Source of the DNA: Toxorhynchites rutilus septentrionalis | Taxonomy: Eukaryota; Arthropoda; Insecta; Diptera; Culicidae | NCBI RefSeq assembly: GCF_029784135.1 | Contig: NC_073744.1 | Location: forward strand, 82,439,935 to 82,503,934 | Direction of reading: 5' to 3' | DNA: 64,000 nucleotides | In this document: positions 31,378 through 40,629 of the stretch, in pieces | Numbering within the stretch: the stretch's first letter is position 1 | Layout: every line of letters begins with the position of its first letter | Notes under the pieces: model-generated | What the model saw: the letters and a program-made list of their open reading frames with translations, nothing else | Told to the model about the DNA's origin: nothing | Databases searched by the model: none | Position numbers and translations under genes: made by a program

Positions 31378-32732
31378 ATTTCATTCGATAATCAGTATGG
31401 TGAAGGTGGATTCTTTTATTGCATTTGTGTCCGTTGCTGTTTTGCTTAAAACCTTGAGTCATTGCTATTTAATACTGTGAATTTGTAATATAATCCATAT
31501 GAACAAAAAGTTAATTGTTTGCATAAAATTTATGCCCTAGCTGTACAATAAGCGCTCCAACGTAATATCCATTCCATGAATCGACGCAACGTATGCGAAA
31601 TTTCATAATAATAAACTGGAGTAGTACAATTTCCACTGTGAATGCTTTTTTTTCTCTAGCTGAAGCTGATCTCCGCCATGATATCTGTGCAGTTGCCATT
31701 TGATTACAAACGATGTTATAATAAGTCGTAGCGTATTAGTAACATGTGCTGCTGAGTGGCAATGTTTCCCGAACTTAGAATTACATCCGCACACAAAGCG
31801 CACTTAAAATGCAAGTCATGGAAGTTCGCAGAAAGCAGTGACATTTTGCCAAACCTTAGTCTCAGCTGCTGCGAGAAACGCATTCTTCTCCGATATTATG
31901 AGTTCTGTTGAAAGGCTTCGTTTCGTAATGAAACCCCACGTCGACGACACCATCTGCAGACAGATCGAAACAAGAGCAGCGTTTCTTTGCATACCTACCC
32001 TCCGGGCGTGGAATGAAAGCTATTTGTCGTAGTTGTGGGATAGTTTATAGGGGAAATTAAAATCTTCAAATTGGGAAAGTTTTTGTAAATGTTATACAGT
32101 TCAATGCAGATAAAACTTATTGCTTGGAAAATGTTGCTGGAGAGAATATAATGAAATACTCAGGCGTACTCGATACACATACGAACGTAGAAATAATCAA
32201 CCGTTTGATGAGAATCAATTGTACAACCCACAACAAAATAAGCCTGTACAGACGCGTTAATAAATTATACATTTTTTTACATTTAGTAATTGCAATTCAT
32301 ACATACACATTCATACTTTATCATTGGGGTGGAAGTTATCAAGATGTTTGCATTGATTTCTACTCCAGCGCAAAATCAGTGAATCGTATAAAAACCCATA
32401 TAAAATCAAACCCCATAAATGACAATTGGTTGAATATGCTACTAACTCTTATCGATAATCAATCAAAAAATGATGTATATTATTGAACATTACCTAGCTG
32501 GTGTTATAATTACTCGATAATTATGACCATGTTATCTCATGCAGTCCTCTATTTAAACAATTGGAGAGCTATGCTCCGGAACACATCATTTATTGTGATA
32601 TTTAATTGATATTGACATCAAATTTTGAAATAACTATTGAACGTATATCAAGGCTTCGATGTCTTCTACAATATACATGAATCATGTAATTGCATTGATT
32701 AATTCTATACTATTCCACATATAGGGGAAAGG
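31378..32732. other. 1.35 kb, no supported gene
   Basis: A 64-codon plus frame at 31838-32032 (contains SSVERLRFVMKPHVDD and ETRAAFLCIPTLRAW) has more balanced composition than its surroundings and may be a fragment of a coding sequence, but I do not recognise it. A 120-codon frame at 32124-32486 is Ile/Asn/Tyr-rich and looks like chance. Confidence 0.4.
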
Positions 32733-33486
32733 GGGGCAGTTTCGGACAACGCTTGTAAAAATTAGGTAAAATTTTCAACCAAATTAAAAATATGAGTAAG
32801 TTAACAGCCCTTCCACCAAGAAAATTTCACAACTCATGTATCTTTTCCACCCTCTGTCACAAATTACTTACAGCCGCTGGATGTTTCAGTTATGGGCCCT
32901 TTCAAGCAAAAACTCTCAGTTTCCCAGAACGATTGGCTACTCAACCATCCTGGATAAACTATTTCTATGCACGACCTTTCAGGTATAGGCTTTCAGGTTG
33001 CTTTCAGGTATAGTTGCATCGGCTTATAATGCTTCTTTCAATTTGAGTAATATTCTAGCTGGATTCAAAATGACATGTTGCTATCCATTCTCAAGAAAGG
33101 TTTTTTCGGACAAGGATTTTGAATGCTTAAATGATTTCACCTTCTGGAGCGGAGGTATCAACTGACTAATCGGGTAATACTACAATGCTGCAAAACATTG
33201 CGTCTACAGCACAGATAGATTTTACTTTGACAACTTTTTCCCCAGAAAAGGTTGGACCTTTTCCAAAAACTTCACCGCGGAAAACCACCACTCGGAAACG
33301 GAAGAAAGTAAAATCACGAATTTTTACTGACTCTCATAGCATGTTCCTTTCAGACAAATACTGATAAACAGAAAAATTCAGAATATGCTGGAAATAAGAG
33401 GAAACGGAAGTAATTGTTGATAAACATTAAAGTATTATTCTTTTTTTCGTTGTCCGAAAGTGCCCCAGGACTGTCCGAAACTGCCC
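32733..33486. mobile_element. 754-bp inverted-repeat element related to 3955-4140
   Basis: The left end GGGGCAGTTTCGGACAACG matches the inverted GGGGCACTTTCGGACAACG ending at 33466 in 18 of 19 bases, and a second inverted end GGGGCAGTTTCGGACAG lies at 33486. The double right end suggests two overlapping insertions. At 33494 another family end (GGGGCACATTCGGAC) begins. No transposase. Confidence 0.55.
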
Positions 33487-33569
33487 CACACATGGGGCAC
33501 ATTCGGACTAAAAGGCTACTTTCCGCCAAATTAATTCTTAAAATTAAAAACGTCGCGGACTACATTTAA

Positions 33570-34828
33570 ATTGTTCCTGACTTGATCAACTTTAACGATA
33601 ATGATATTGATTCAATAGCTGAACAACAGGAGGAAAACAATCCACTGGACGATGGGAAACCTGCAGAACAGTTGAACATCAAATTTGAACGACGATTGCA
33701 ACAGTCAAAGGTATCAACATCCAGCCCAAGCTCAACGTCTATGAACGGATTGATGAAAACTCTCACACAAGAGTTTTCGTACAGAGGGTATCAGAGGCAA
33801 ATACATGACAATGGTATTCGATACCTATCTACCCAACATAATTGGACTCTGAAAGGGCGTTTTTCTCTTCTGGAAACTTTGTTAAGGGGGTATTCTAGTG
33901 TAGAGACACGAATTTCTGACGTTCCTCCGAGCTCCGTAAAAATGAAAGAAAGAATATTTTTACTATCCATTATATCATAATTTGTTCATCTATCTTTTAA
34001 CAAAAAACAAAAATTGTACGGAGAAAAAAATATTCATAACGAGAATAGTTATGAGCTGATGAAGTGAGAGGGTTAAAAAAAGTTGTGCCTTGGCGTACAC
34101 GATTCCAGCCCTTCTGATTATCTGAAACAAAAAAATCGAACAGATTCTTAATCAGTAAAGATGCCGCTATCGCATGAACCTCGGACAAGTCAAAAACTTT
34201 TTTTTACAAAATGGCGGCCGTTTGAAAAACAAAATGTGGTTTAAAACTTTTTTTCTTACGTCTCCAAATTTTGTAATTAAATAATATTTAAAAAAATATC
34301 ATTTATTAGAGGTTCATGTAATAGAGAGATGCCTGTAGATTGTATCCATATGAATACGACATGAATCGGTTCAGTAGAACTTGAGATATCGTGAACTCCA
34401 GTTTGAAAAAACAAGTTTCGCGAAAAAACCCATTTGAAGTTCATTTTTATGGCCGTACCAGGTTAGATATCGCAATACCAAAATGGCTCCATCTCGGTAA
34501 ATAATAGAATTTTCGATAAGTCCTAGGGTACATTCTTGAATGCCTAAACTACAGAAATATGAAGAAAAAAAAATTTTGATTTTTTTTCAAATTTCTAGAC
34601 TAGAATACTCATTTAATGAGATCCGATCTATACATTATGATTGTAGCGTTCGATGAACGACAAAAGCACACTCTGAAGAGAGATACTTGTTCAGTGTACT
34701 TCATTCCCAACCTAACCAGTCCTACCCTGGACCTTGTTATGAGTCATACTACTGAAGTAGACAGCAGCCGAGGGGGGACTATGGCGAGGAAAGATAATGC
34801 TCAAGCCAAACTTTTGAAGGTATTCTGA
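33570..34828 (+). pseudogene. Unknown open frame split by a TTAA-flanked MITE
   Basis: An open frame runs from 33570 to the TTAA at 33882-33885 (about 105 codons, with DSIAEQQEENNPLDDGKP and STSMNGLMKTLTQEF). Reading on after the second TTAA (34613-34616), it stays in the same frame for another 70 codons (RSDLYIMIVAFDERQKHTLK ... AKLLKVF, stop 34826-34828). The MITE insertion (one TTAA duplicated) therefore splits a frame of about 175 codons. No in-frame ATG exists at its beginning, so it may be an exon or a transposase fragment. The acidic stretch and Leu-rich end loosely recall the C-terminal region of hAT-type proteins, but I cannot assign it. Confidence 0.45.
33886..34612. mobile_element. 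727-bp TTAA-flanked MITE
   Basis: The left end GGGGGTATTCTAGTGTAGA and inverted right end ATGAGTATTCTAGTCTAGA share GTATTCTAGTSTAGA. TTAA is present on both sides (33882-33885 and 34613-34616). The interior includes ATGGCGGCCG and long A/T runs and is non-coding. A TTAA target suggests piggyBac or Kolobok type. Confidence 0.7.
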
Positions 34829-34963
34829 TAAATCATTCTGTATACAATTTCATAGAAAATATAAATAAAATTCTTATTTTTCTATGAGCAGATAAATGTT
34901 GCTAATTCATCATGGATAGTACCCTATTGAAGAGAACGGAAATGGGTTTCAACACTATATAAT

Positions 34964-37900
34964 TTGCAAAACGCCCCGTCTGAAGTAGAAAAGCAGATTG
35001 GACGAGGAGAACGAGGAGAATATGTACCCAGCGAGTCACATCAGCAGCAATCATCAAAGTTTGTACAACCGGGATGCAATAAACAATGTACCATGGGAGC
35101 TCTCAACTACTCCGACCCAGTCGTGCCACACGCCGGACTTCATCCACCTCGGATTGACCCTTGCCGTTCAAGTCATCCCGGTCCTGTGGTCGGATGTTGG
35201 GGGAGAGTCTCCCAACCTGACTCTTCAGGCAAGTATGCATTTTATGATCGCTCGTATCTGCCTGACTTCGTTCAAATTTCCAGCCAATTTATATGGACTG
35301 ATCAGCTCGATGATGAGCTTCGATTACTGGGACGCACGATTAACGGCATCATGGAAGCCCCTAACCCGTCCAACTCAGTCGAGCCTTGTAGCCAGCGTCA
35401 GATTAGCCGTCCCGGTCCTGTTGTTGAGTCTGGGGAAGGGGTCTTCCAACGTGCCACTCTAGGCGAGTACGATTCAATCGAGCACCATTCGCAACCTGAT
35501 CTGCCTCTCATTTCTAGGGGCAACGACACGACTTCCAATGTTATGTGGCTGTATTATCAGAATGTACGCGGCCTGAGGACGAAAATTGACGATCTCTATG
35601 TAGCAGTATGCGATTGTAATTACGACGTCATCATGTTGACTGAATCCGGACTTGACGACAGCATCAACTCCATACAGCTATTCGGAGCTGAATTTAACGT
35701 TTTCCGTTGTGACCGTAGTCCTTCCAACAGTTCCAAGTCCAGATTTGGTGGTGTCCTTATCGCAGTAGCTCGTCACTTCTCTGCTGTATCGGTTCAAACG
35801 AGGAATGGAAACTCTTTGGAACAGATTTGTGTCTCCACTACCATACGTGGGAAAAGGATATTACTTTGCGCAGTATACATTCCTCCCGACCGCAGTCGTG
35901 ACGTGGGGGTTTATGATTCACATTTGGCTTCTGTGCGTGAACTGTGTGACCGTGCGTCTTCTGATGACACCGTATTGGTATGTGGCGATTACAATCAGCC
36001 TCATATTGCATGGGAATTACATGCTAACTCTGTTGTTGATCTGAATCCGTCTTTGACCTCTGCGGCGAGTGCTGTTCTATTGGATGGAATCACCTTTCTC
36101 GGTCTCCAGCAGCGCAACTTCATTCGTAATTTTCGTGGCCGAACACTGGATCTGGTTTTTTGTGCTCCCGATATTAACATCGCTATCAACGAATCTGTAT
36201 CGCCACTGCTAGCGGTGGATTTGCACCATCCTCCGTTAGTATTATCGTTATCGGATACAAGAGGAGCAGTGTTGGCCGTTGAGGATCGGAACGAAGGCGA
36301 ACAAGCATTGAATTACGCAAAAATTAATTTCGCTGCATTTAACGAGTTTCTGAGTAGCTACAATTGGAACGCTCTTGGTCAGGACGTTAACGACATGGCG
36401 ACGCGTTTTTGCGAAATCGTTTGCAGCTGGCTCGTGACGAATACCCCACGAAGGAAACCTCCAATGTCTCCAGCTTGGAGCACTCCACTTCTTCGCATTC
36501 TACGGCGCGACAAAAATTCTTGCCAACGTAAATTACGCCGTCGACGAACTGTTGAAACCATACACAACTTTCAACTCGCTAGCAGTGTATACCGACGCCT
36601 TAACCGTGCCCTCTACAAATCATACGTGCTTCGTGTCCAGACAAACCTGCGTAGAAATCCAAAGAGCTTCTGGAAGTTTGTCAATTCCAAGCGAAAAACA
36701 GCAGATATCCCGTCTAAGGTGTTCTCGGGCGCTCAGGAATCGTCCTCCGTTTCTGAAATGTGCGATTTATTTTCAAAACACTTTGCATCGGTGTTTGTCG
36801 CTGAGGCAGCCACCCCGTCAGAAGCCGAGAGAGCTGCAGCTAACATTCCAGAGAGTTTAATAGACTTGGGACCATTCGTCGTTACCCCACAGATGGTTGA
36901 GAAGGGCGTAAAAAAATTGAAACGTTCAACAGTTCCTGGCCCAGATGGCGTTCCAGCTATAGTTTTTTGCCGCTGTGCTACATCTTTGGCTTTACCGCTC
37001 TCCCGTATTTACACAGCTTCGCTGAGTCAAGGGGTTTTTCCAGATGTGTGGAAGCATTCCTTTATGTTTCCCGTGTTTAAGAAAGGTGATAAGTGTAACG
37101 TGGCTAACTATCGTGGCATAACCAGTTTATCTGCCGCCTCCAAGCTTTTTGAGTTGATCGTGAACGATGCTGTCTTTTTCAAAGTTAAGCGTTATATCTC
37201 ACCAGTACAACATGGCTTTATGCCAGGACGCTCGGTTAGCACCAATCTCCTCGAGTTTTCGTCGTTTTGTATCAACCGTCTAGAGGAACGCGCTCAAGTT
37301 GATGCTATCTACACCGACATAAAAGCCGCTTTCGATCGAATTGACCATCGCATCCTACTGAGAAAACTATCCCGTCTTGGTGCTTCCGACGAATTCATCA
37401 ACTGGCTGAGATCATACCTGTCTGGAAGAACGCTCCGTGTCAAGCTCCTGTCTCACACTTCATCTCCGTTTGCTGTTTCTTCGGGTGTTCCGCAAGGCAG
37501 CAATCTTGGACCACTGCTGTTCGCGATCTTCTATAACGATGTGTCGCTTATTCTAGCATGTGACTGTGTGTCGATATATGCAGACGACTTGAAAATCTAT
37601 CTAGCCATCGAAACCCTCGAGGATTGCCGACGGTTACAGAGCCTGCTAGACCAGTTTGTGAGTTGGTGTCGCCTGAACAAACTAACTATCAGTATAAATA
37701 AATGTGTCATCATGAGTTTCCATCGAAAAAGACAACCAACTATATTCGACTACACGATCGATGATATTATCTTGGAGAGAGTCAGTCAGGTCAATGACTT
37801 GGGCGTAACTCTCGACCCTAAGCTCACTTTCGACGCACATCGATCTGCATTGATATCCAAGGCCAATCGTCAGCTTGGGTTTATTTCGAGAATCTCTAGG

Positions 37901-38419
37901 GACTTTACTGATCCCTACTGCCTGAAATCTCTCTTCTGCTCGCTTGTTCGGCCGATTCTTGAAACCGCATCTGTAGTATGGAGCCCGTACCAACACATGT
38001 GGATCGTCAGGATTGAACGGATTCAAAAATGGTTCATCCGTAGAGCGCTTAGGAATCTGCCTTGGCGTGACCCGCGGAACCTGCCGTCATATACAGCTAG
38101 ATGTCGCTTACTGAACTTGAATACTCTTGAGCGTCGTAGGCGTATTCAACAAGCCACCTTCGTTGCCAAACTTCTTTGTGGTGAAATCGATGCGCCTAAC
38201 TTGCTCGAGAAGATGAACTTTCGCGCTCCCAGTAGAATTCTACGATCCTCGTTTTTGCTGCAACCGCTTGCACATCGTTCATCGTATGGTCAACATGAGC
38301 CGGTCACGGAAATGATCAGAACCTTTTCATCCGTAGAGCAGTTTTATGACTTTGGAGAATCATCACTACGCTTCAGAAACCGAATTGAGAATCCCGATGT
38401 GTTTAATGTTATGTTTTAA
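34964..38419 (+). CDS. LINE endonuclease/reverse transcriptase, uninterrupted frame
   Basis: This non-LTR retrotransposon polyprotein frame has 1151 codons; it opens at 34964 and the first in-frame ATG is 35093 (MGALNY). Residues ~190-410 are an apurinic-type endonuclease (YYQNVRGLRTK; LTES; CGDYNQP near residue 340). Residues ~640-930 are the reverse transcriptase (PGPDGVP near 657, ANYRGIT, DIKAAFDRIDH, SGVPQGSNLGPLLF, catalytic YADD near 870). The C-terminus (IERIQKWFIRRALRNLPW ... TLERRRRIQQATFVAKLL) matches the minus-strand relic at 54748-55519. It fits the Jockey/CR1 assemblage; no zinc-knuckle ORF1 lies upstream, so the copy may be 5'-truncated. The ~190-residue N-terminal part contains two similar blocks (HPGPVVGCWGRVSQ and RPGPVVESGEGVFQ). 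No stop or frameshift in 3.4 kb implies recent activity. Confidence 0.9.
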   Translation: MQNAPSEVEKQIGRGERGEYVPSESHQQQSSKFVQPGCNKQCTMGALNYSDPVVPHAGLHPPRIDPCRSSHPGPVVGCWGRVSQPDSSGKYAFYDRSYLPDFVQISSQFIWTDQLDDELRLLGRTINGIMEAPNPSNSVEPCSQRQISRPGPVVESGEGVFQRATLGEYDSIEHHSQPDLPLISRGNDTTSNVMWLYYQNVRGLRTKIDDLYVAVCDCNYDVIMLTESGLDDSINSIQLFGAEFNVFRCDRSPSNSSKSRFGGVLIAVARHFSAVSVQTRNGNSLEQICVSTTIRGKRILLCAVYIPPDRSRDVGVYDSHLASVRELCDRASSDDTVLVCGDYNQPHIAWELHANSVVDLNPSLTSAASAVLLDGITFLGLQQRNFIRNFRGRTLDLVFCAPDINIAINESVSPLLAVDLHHPPLVLSLSDTRGAVLAVEDRNEGEQALNYAKINFAAFNEFLSSYNWNALGQDVNDMATRFCEIVCSWLVTNTPRRKPPMSPAWSTPLLRILRRDKNSCQRKLRRRRTVETIHNFQLASSVYRRLNRALYKSYVLRVQTNLRRNPKSFWKFVNSKRKTADIPSKVFSGAQESSSVSEMCDLFSKHFASVFVAEAATPSEAERAAANIPESLIDLGPFVVTPQMVEKGVKKLKRSTVPGPDGVPAIVFCRCATSLALPLSRIYTASLSQGVFPDVWKHSFMFPVFKKGDKCNVANYRGITSLSAASKLFELIVNDAVFFKVKRYISPVQHGFMPGRSVSTNLLEFSSFCINRLEERAQVDAIYTDIKAAFDRIDHRILLRKLSRLGASDEFINWLRSYLSGRTLRVKLLSHTSSPFAVSSGVPQGSNLGPLLFAIFYNDVSLILACDCVSIYADDLKIYLAIETLEDCRRLQSLLDQFVSWCRLNKLTISINKCVIMSFHRKRQPTIFDYTIDDIILERVSQVNDLGVTLDPKLTFDAHRSALISKANRQLGFISRISRDFTDPYCLKSLFCSLVRPILETASVVWSPYQHMWIVRIERIQKWFIRRALRNLPWRDPRNLPSYTARCRLLNLNTLERRRRIQQATFVAKLLCGEIDAPNLLEKMNFRAPSRILRSSFLLQPLAHRSSYGQHEPVTEMIRTFSSVEQFYDFGESSLRFRNRIENPDVFNVMF

Positions 38420-38545
38420 TGTTATGTTTTAATGTTATGTTTTTGTTCGACTATTATACTAATTTTTGTTCATTAAGACGATTTTGTCAGATGAATGTTA
38501 TATCTAAACAAATAAACAAATAAACAAACAAACAAATTTTTTGCT
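38404..38545 (+). repeat. LINE 3' end: three 13-bp repeats and AAAC-type tail
   Basis: Just after the stop the sequence TTTTAATGTTATG is repeated three times (38404-38442), then a short 3' UTR leads to (AAATAAAC)-like repeats ending near 38536. Microsatellite-like tails instead of poly-A are seen in several LINE clades; here they mark the 3' boundary. Confidence 0.7.
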
Positions 38546-38849
38546 AGTTTTCACGTGTTTTTTAGGTAACTAGGAGCTATATGCGACAGTGTTTGTAACA
38601 AACAATTTAAACAGCTTCGGTTTGATTCAGCCGAGAAAGATCAATAAACATTGTTGAAATGGAGTATCAACACATTACGGCTTTTTTTCTACTGTTTGGT
38701 TTATCAGTGCACTTTTTTTTGACAGCTCACGTAATTCGTGCCATGTTTCAAAATTGGAGTTATGTAGTTTTCTTTTCCATTCCATTATTTAAGAACAAAC
38801 AAAACGATATTTTTCTTGTTATATTGAAAAATTTACTTTGGTGATAAAG

Positions 38850-39345
38850 CACAATTGCCGTTGAATGGATATGTTAATAAGAAAAATTGCCATATTTGGT
38901 CCGATGAGTAGTCAATCAGTACATGAGCTGCCAATGTATCCCTATAATGTACTATTTGGTGCAGTTTGTGGTCCGGCGGAATTATTGGTCCGTACTTCTT
39001 TGAAGATGATAATGAGAACAACGTTACTTTCAATGGTGATCGCTATAGTGCAATGATTTTCATCTTTTTATTGTCGAAAATACACGAACTTAATTTGGTT
39101 GACATGTGGTTTCATCAAGACGGGGCCACAATCCATTTCTTGTTTTGAATCAGTGAACTGGCCGCCTGCATCGTGCGATTTTTTGTCGTTGATATTTTGT
39201 TCTATAAACTAGCATTGATTCAAGCATTAGAACGCAATATCACATGGTGATCGGGGAGATAACAGCCGATGTGCTCGAAAAAGCAATTCAAATTAGGACA
39301 TCACGTATGAATCCCCTAAAACATTGCACAATGGTCCAGATGATG
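38850..39345 (+). pseudogene. Relic of a DD41D-like transposase
   Basis: A damaged stretch across frames reads WSGGIIGPYFFEDDNENNVT, FNGDRYSAMI and DMWFHQDGATIH, matching the DD41D core at 21480-21660 at the protein level but much diverged. The second catalytic Asp (HQDGA) is present; a CCGCCTGCATCGTGCGATTT segment near 39160 corresponds to the WPSRSCD region. No TIRs found. It is a different, older member of the family. Confidence 0.7.
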
Positions 39346-40002
39346 CATTTAAGTGGAAATTAGCATTTAGAGCTCGATAGTTATTCTCTAGACAAAAACT
39401 GTCTTCGACAAAGTTGTTACATATAATAGAGTGCTCATTTTCATGTTGACAAAAATAGGGTGACCAACATTTTCGATGAAATAAAATATATTTGTCCCAG
39501 AAAGAATGGCAGTCGAGTGAAGAAAGCGTATTTTTTGGGAAGAAATATCAATAACTCTGAGTGAAGTTGAGATATTGACATGTTCTGCATCGCAAAATGT
39601 TTGTATCAGTATGTTCTAAAAGTCTTTCGAAGACAGTTTGTATGTAGAATTTGAAACATAAAAGTTAGAGCAAAAAACAGTTTTTTTAATGGTGACCCTA
39701 ACGCAACATAGAAAAAAGGCGCTATAACGGTTATTTCGAGAGATAGAAAACTTTGTTCTACAAGGATGTCTCAAATAACTGGGACTACAACATTGTCGAA
39801 CTATGTTTACATCTATCTACAGAGATAAGAAAGTTAAATTTTTTATGTCATCGAAAATTTTGATCACCCTATTTTTGGCAGCATTAAAATGAGCGCTCTA
39901 TCATATGTAACAACTTTGTCGAAGACAGTTTTTGTCTAGACAATAACTATCGAGCCCCTAATGCTAATTTCCACTTAAATGCATCTCCTGGACCATTGTG
40001 CA
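39325..40002. mobile_element. Palindromic MITE, about 680 bp, copy 1
   Basis: The outer arms begin TGCACAATGGTCCAG and are inverted copies for about 190 bp (both include GCATTTAAGTGGAAATTAGC, GACAAAAACTGTCTTCGACA and a TAGGGTGA segment). The centre holds CTACAACATTGTCGAACTATG. Related sequence flanks the BEL element at 45290-45404 and 52820-53332. No coding capacity. Confidence 0.7.
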
Positions 40003-40009
40003 TTGCCGT

Positions 40010-40524
40010 GGTCAAAATTTATCTAGGGTAAATGATCTTGGTTTGTCCAGTCGAAAATATGATCATGGTTTGCCCACTTTTTTGAATGTTCTAATTCAGC
40101 GCTTCTGTGTCAAATAAGGCCTTCGAATGTTTCGAAACATATAAATGAAATTGCCTTTTACATGATTTATAGTAGTAAAGGATTATAAAATACACCTTCT
40201 ATTTGTGTCAATGCGCCCCTCATTCGAGCTAACTTTTAATCGATCACCAGATGATTATTTGGCACGTATTCAGACCTTTTCTGGATTACAACACTTATAA
40301 AAATTGTAAACATCATGCTTGCTCACCATTTGTATCGGATTTACATAGCTAAACCATTAAATTAACGCATTTTGATGAACTCAATTCTGATCATGAGTTG
40401 TCCAATTCAATAATGTTGTTTTGTCCACATGATTTCTATGGCAACCGCTTGGCGCGCTGCAGTTTGATTATGTTTGTTTATGGTGTGCTTCGCGCATAGC
40501 AGAAGTATGGTTTTTCTGTGTTGA
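40010..40524. other. Non-coding spacer before the R4-like LINE
   Basis: No supported gene; the 5' edge of the R4-like element probably lies within about 40440-40530, where base composition turns GC-rich. I could not define a target duplication. Confidence 0.4.
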
Positions 40525-40629
40525 TTGTGTTGCGAGTCAGAGAGCTATATCTCTCCCGGGGAAGGCCTCCCGGGTCATGGAGGCCTTGCCAACCCGCTGT
40601 CTCCCGGGCAAAGGAGATACACCCAGAAA

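Noticed and set aside
31838..32032. Possible transposase C-terminus (SSVERLRFVMKPHVDD)
   Set aside because: Some resemblance to hAT-type ends was considered, but the key motif order is absent, so it is left unassigned.
32124..32486. 120-codon plus frame
   Set aside because: Composition (Ile, Asn, Tyr, Lys, His) follows AT-rich background and no domain is recognisable.
35001..35462. 154-codon frame overlapping the LINE start
   Set aside because: It lies in another frame of the LINE N-terminal region and has no ORF1 features such as zinc knuckles, so it is treated as a shadow.
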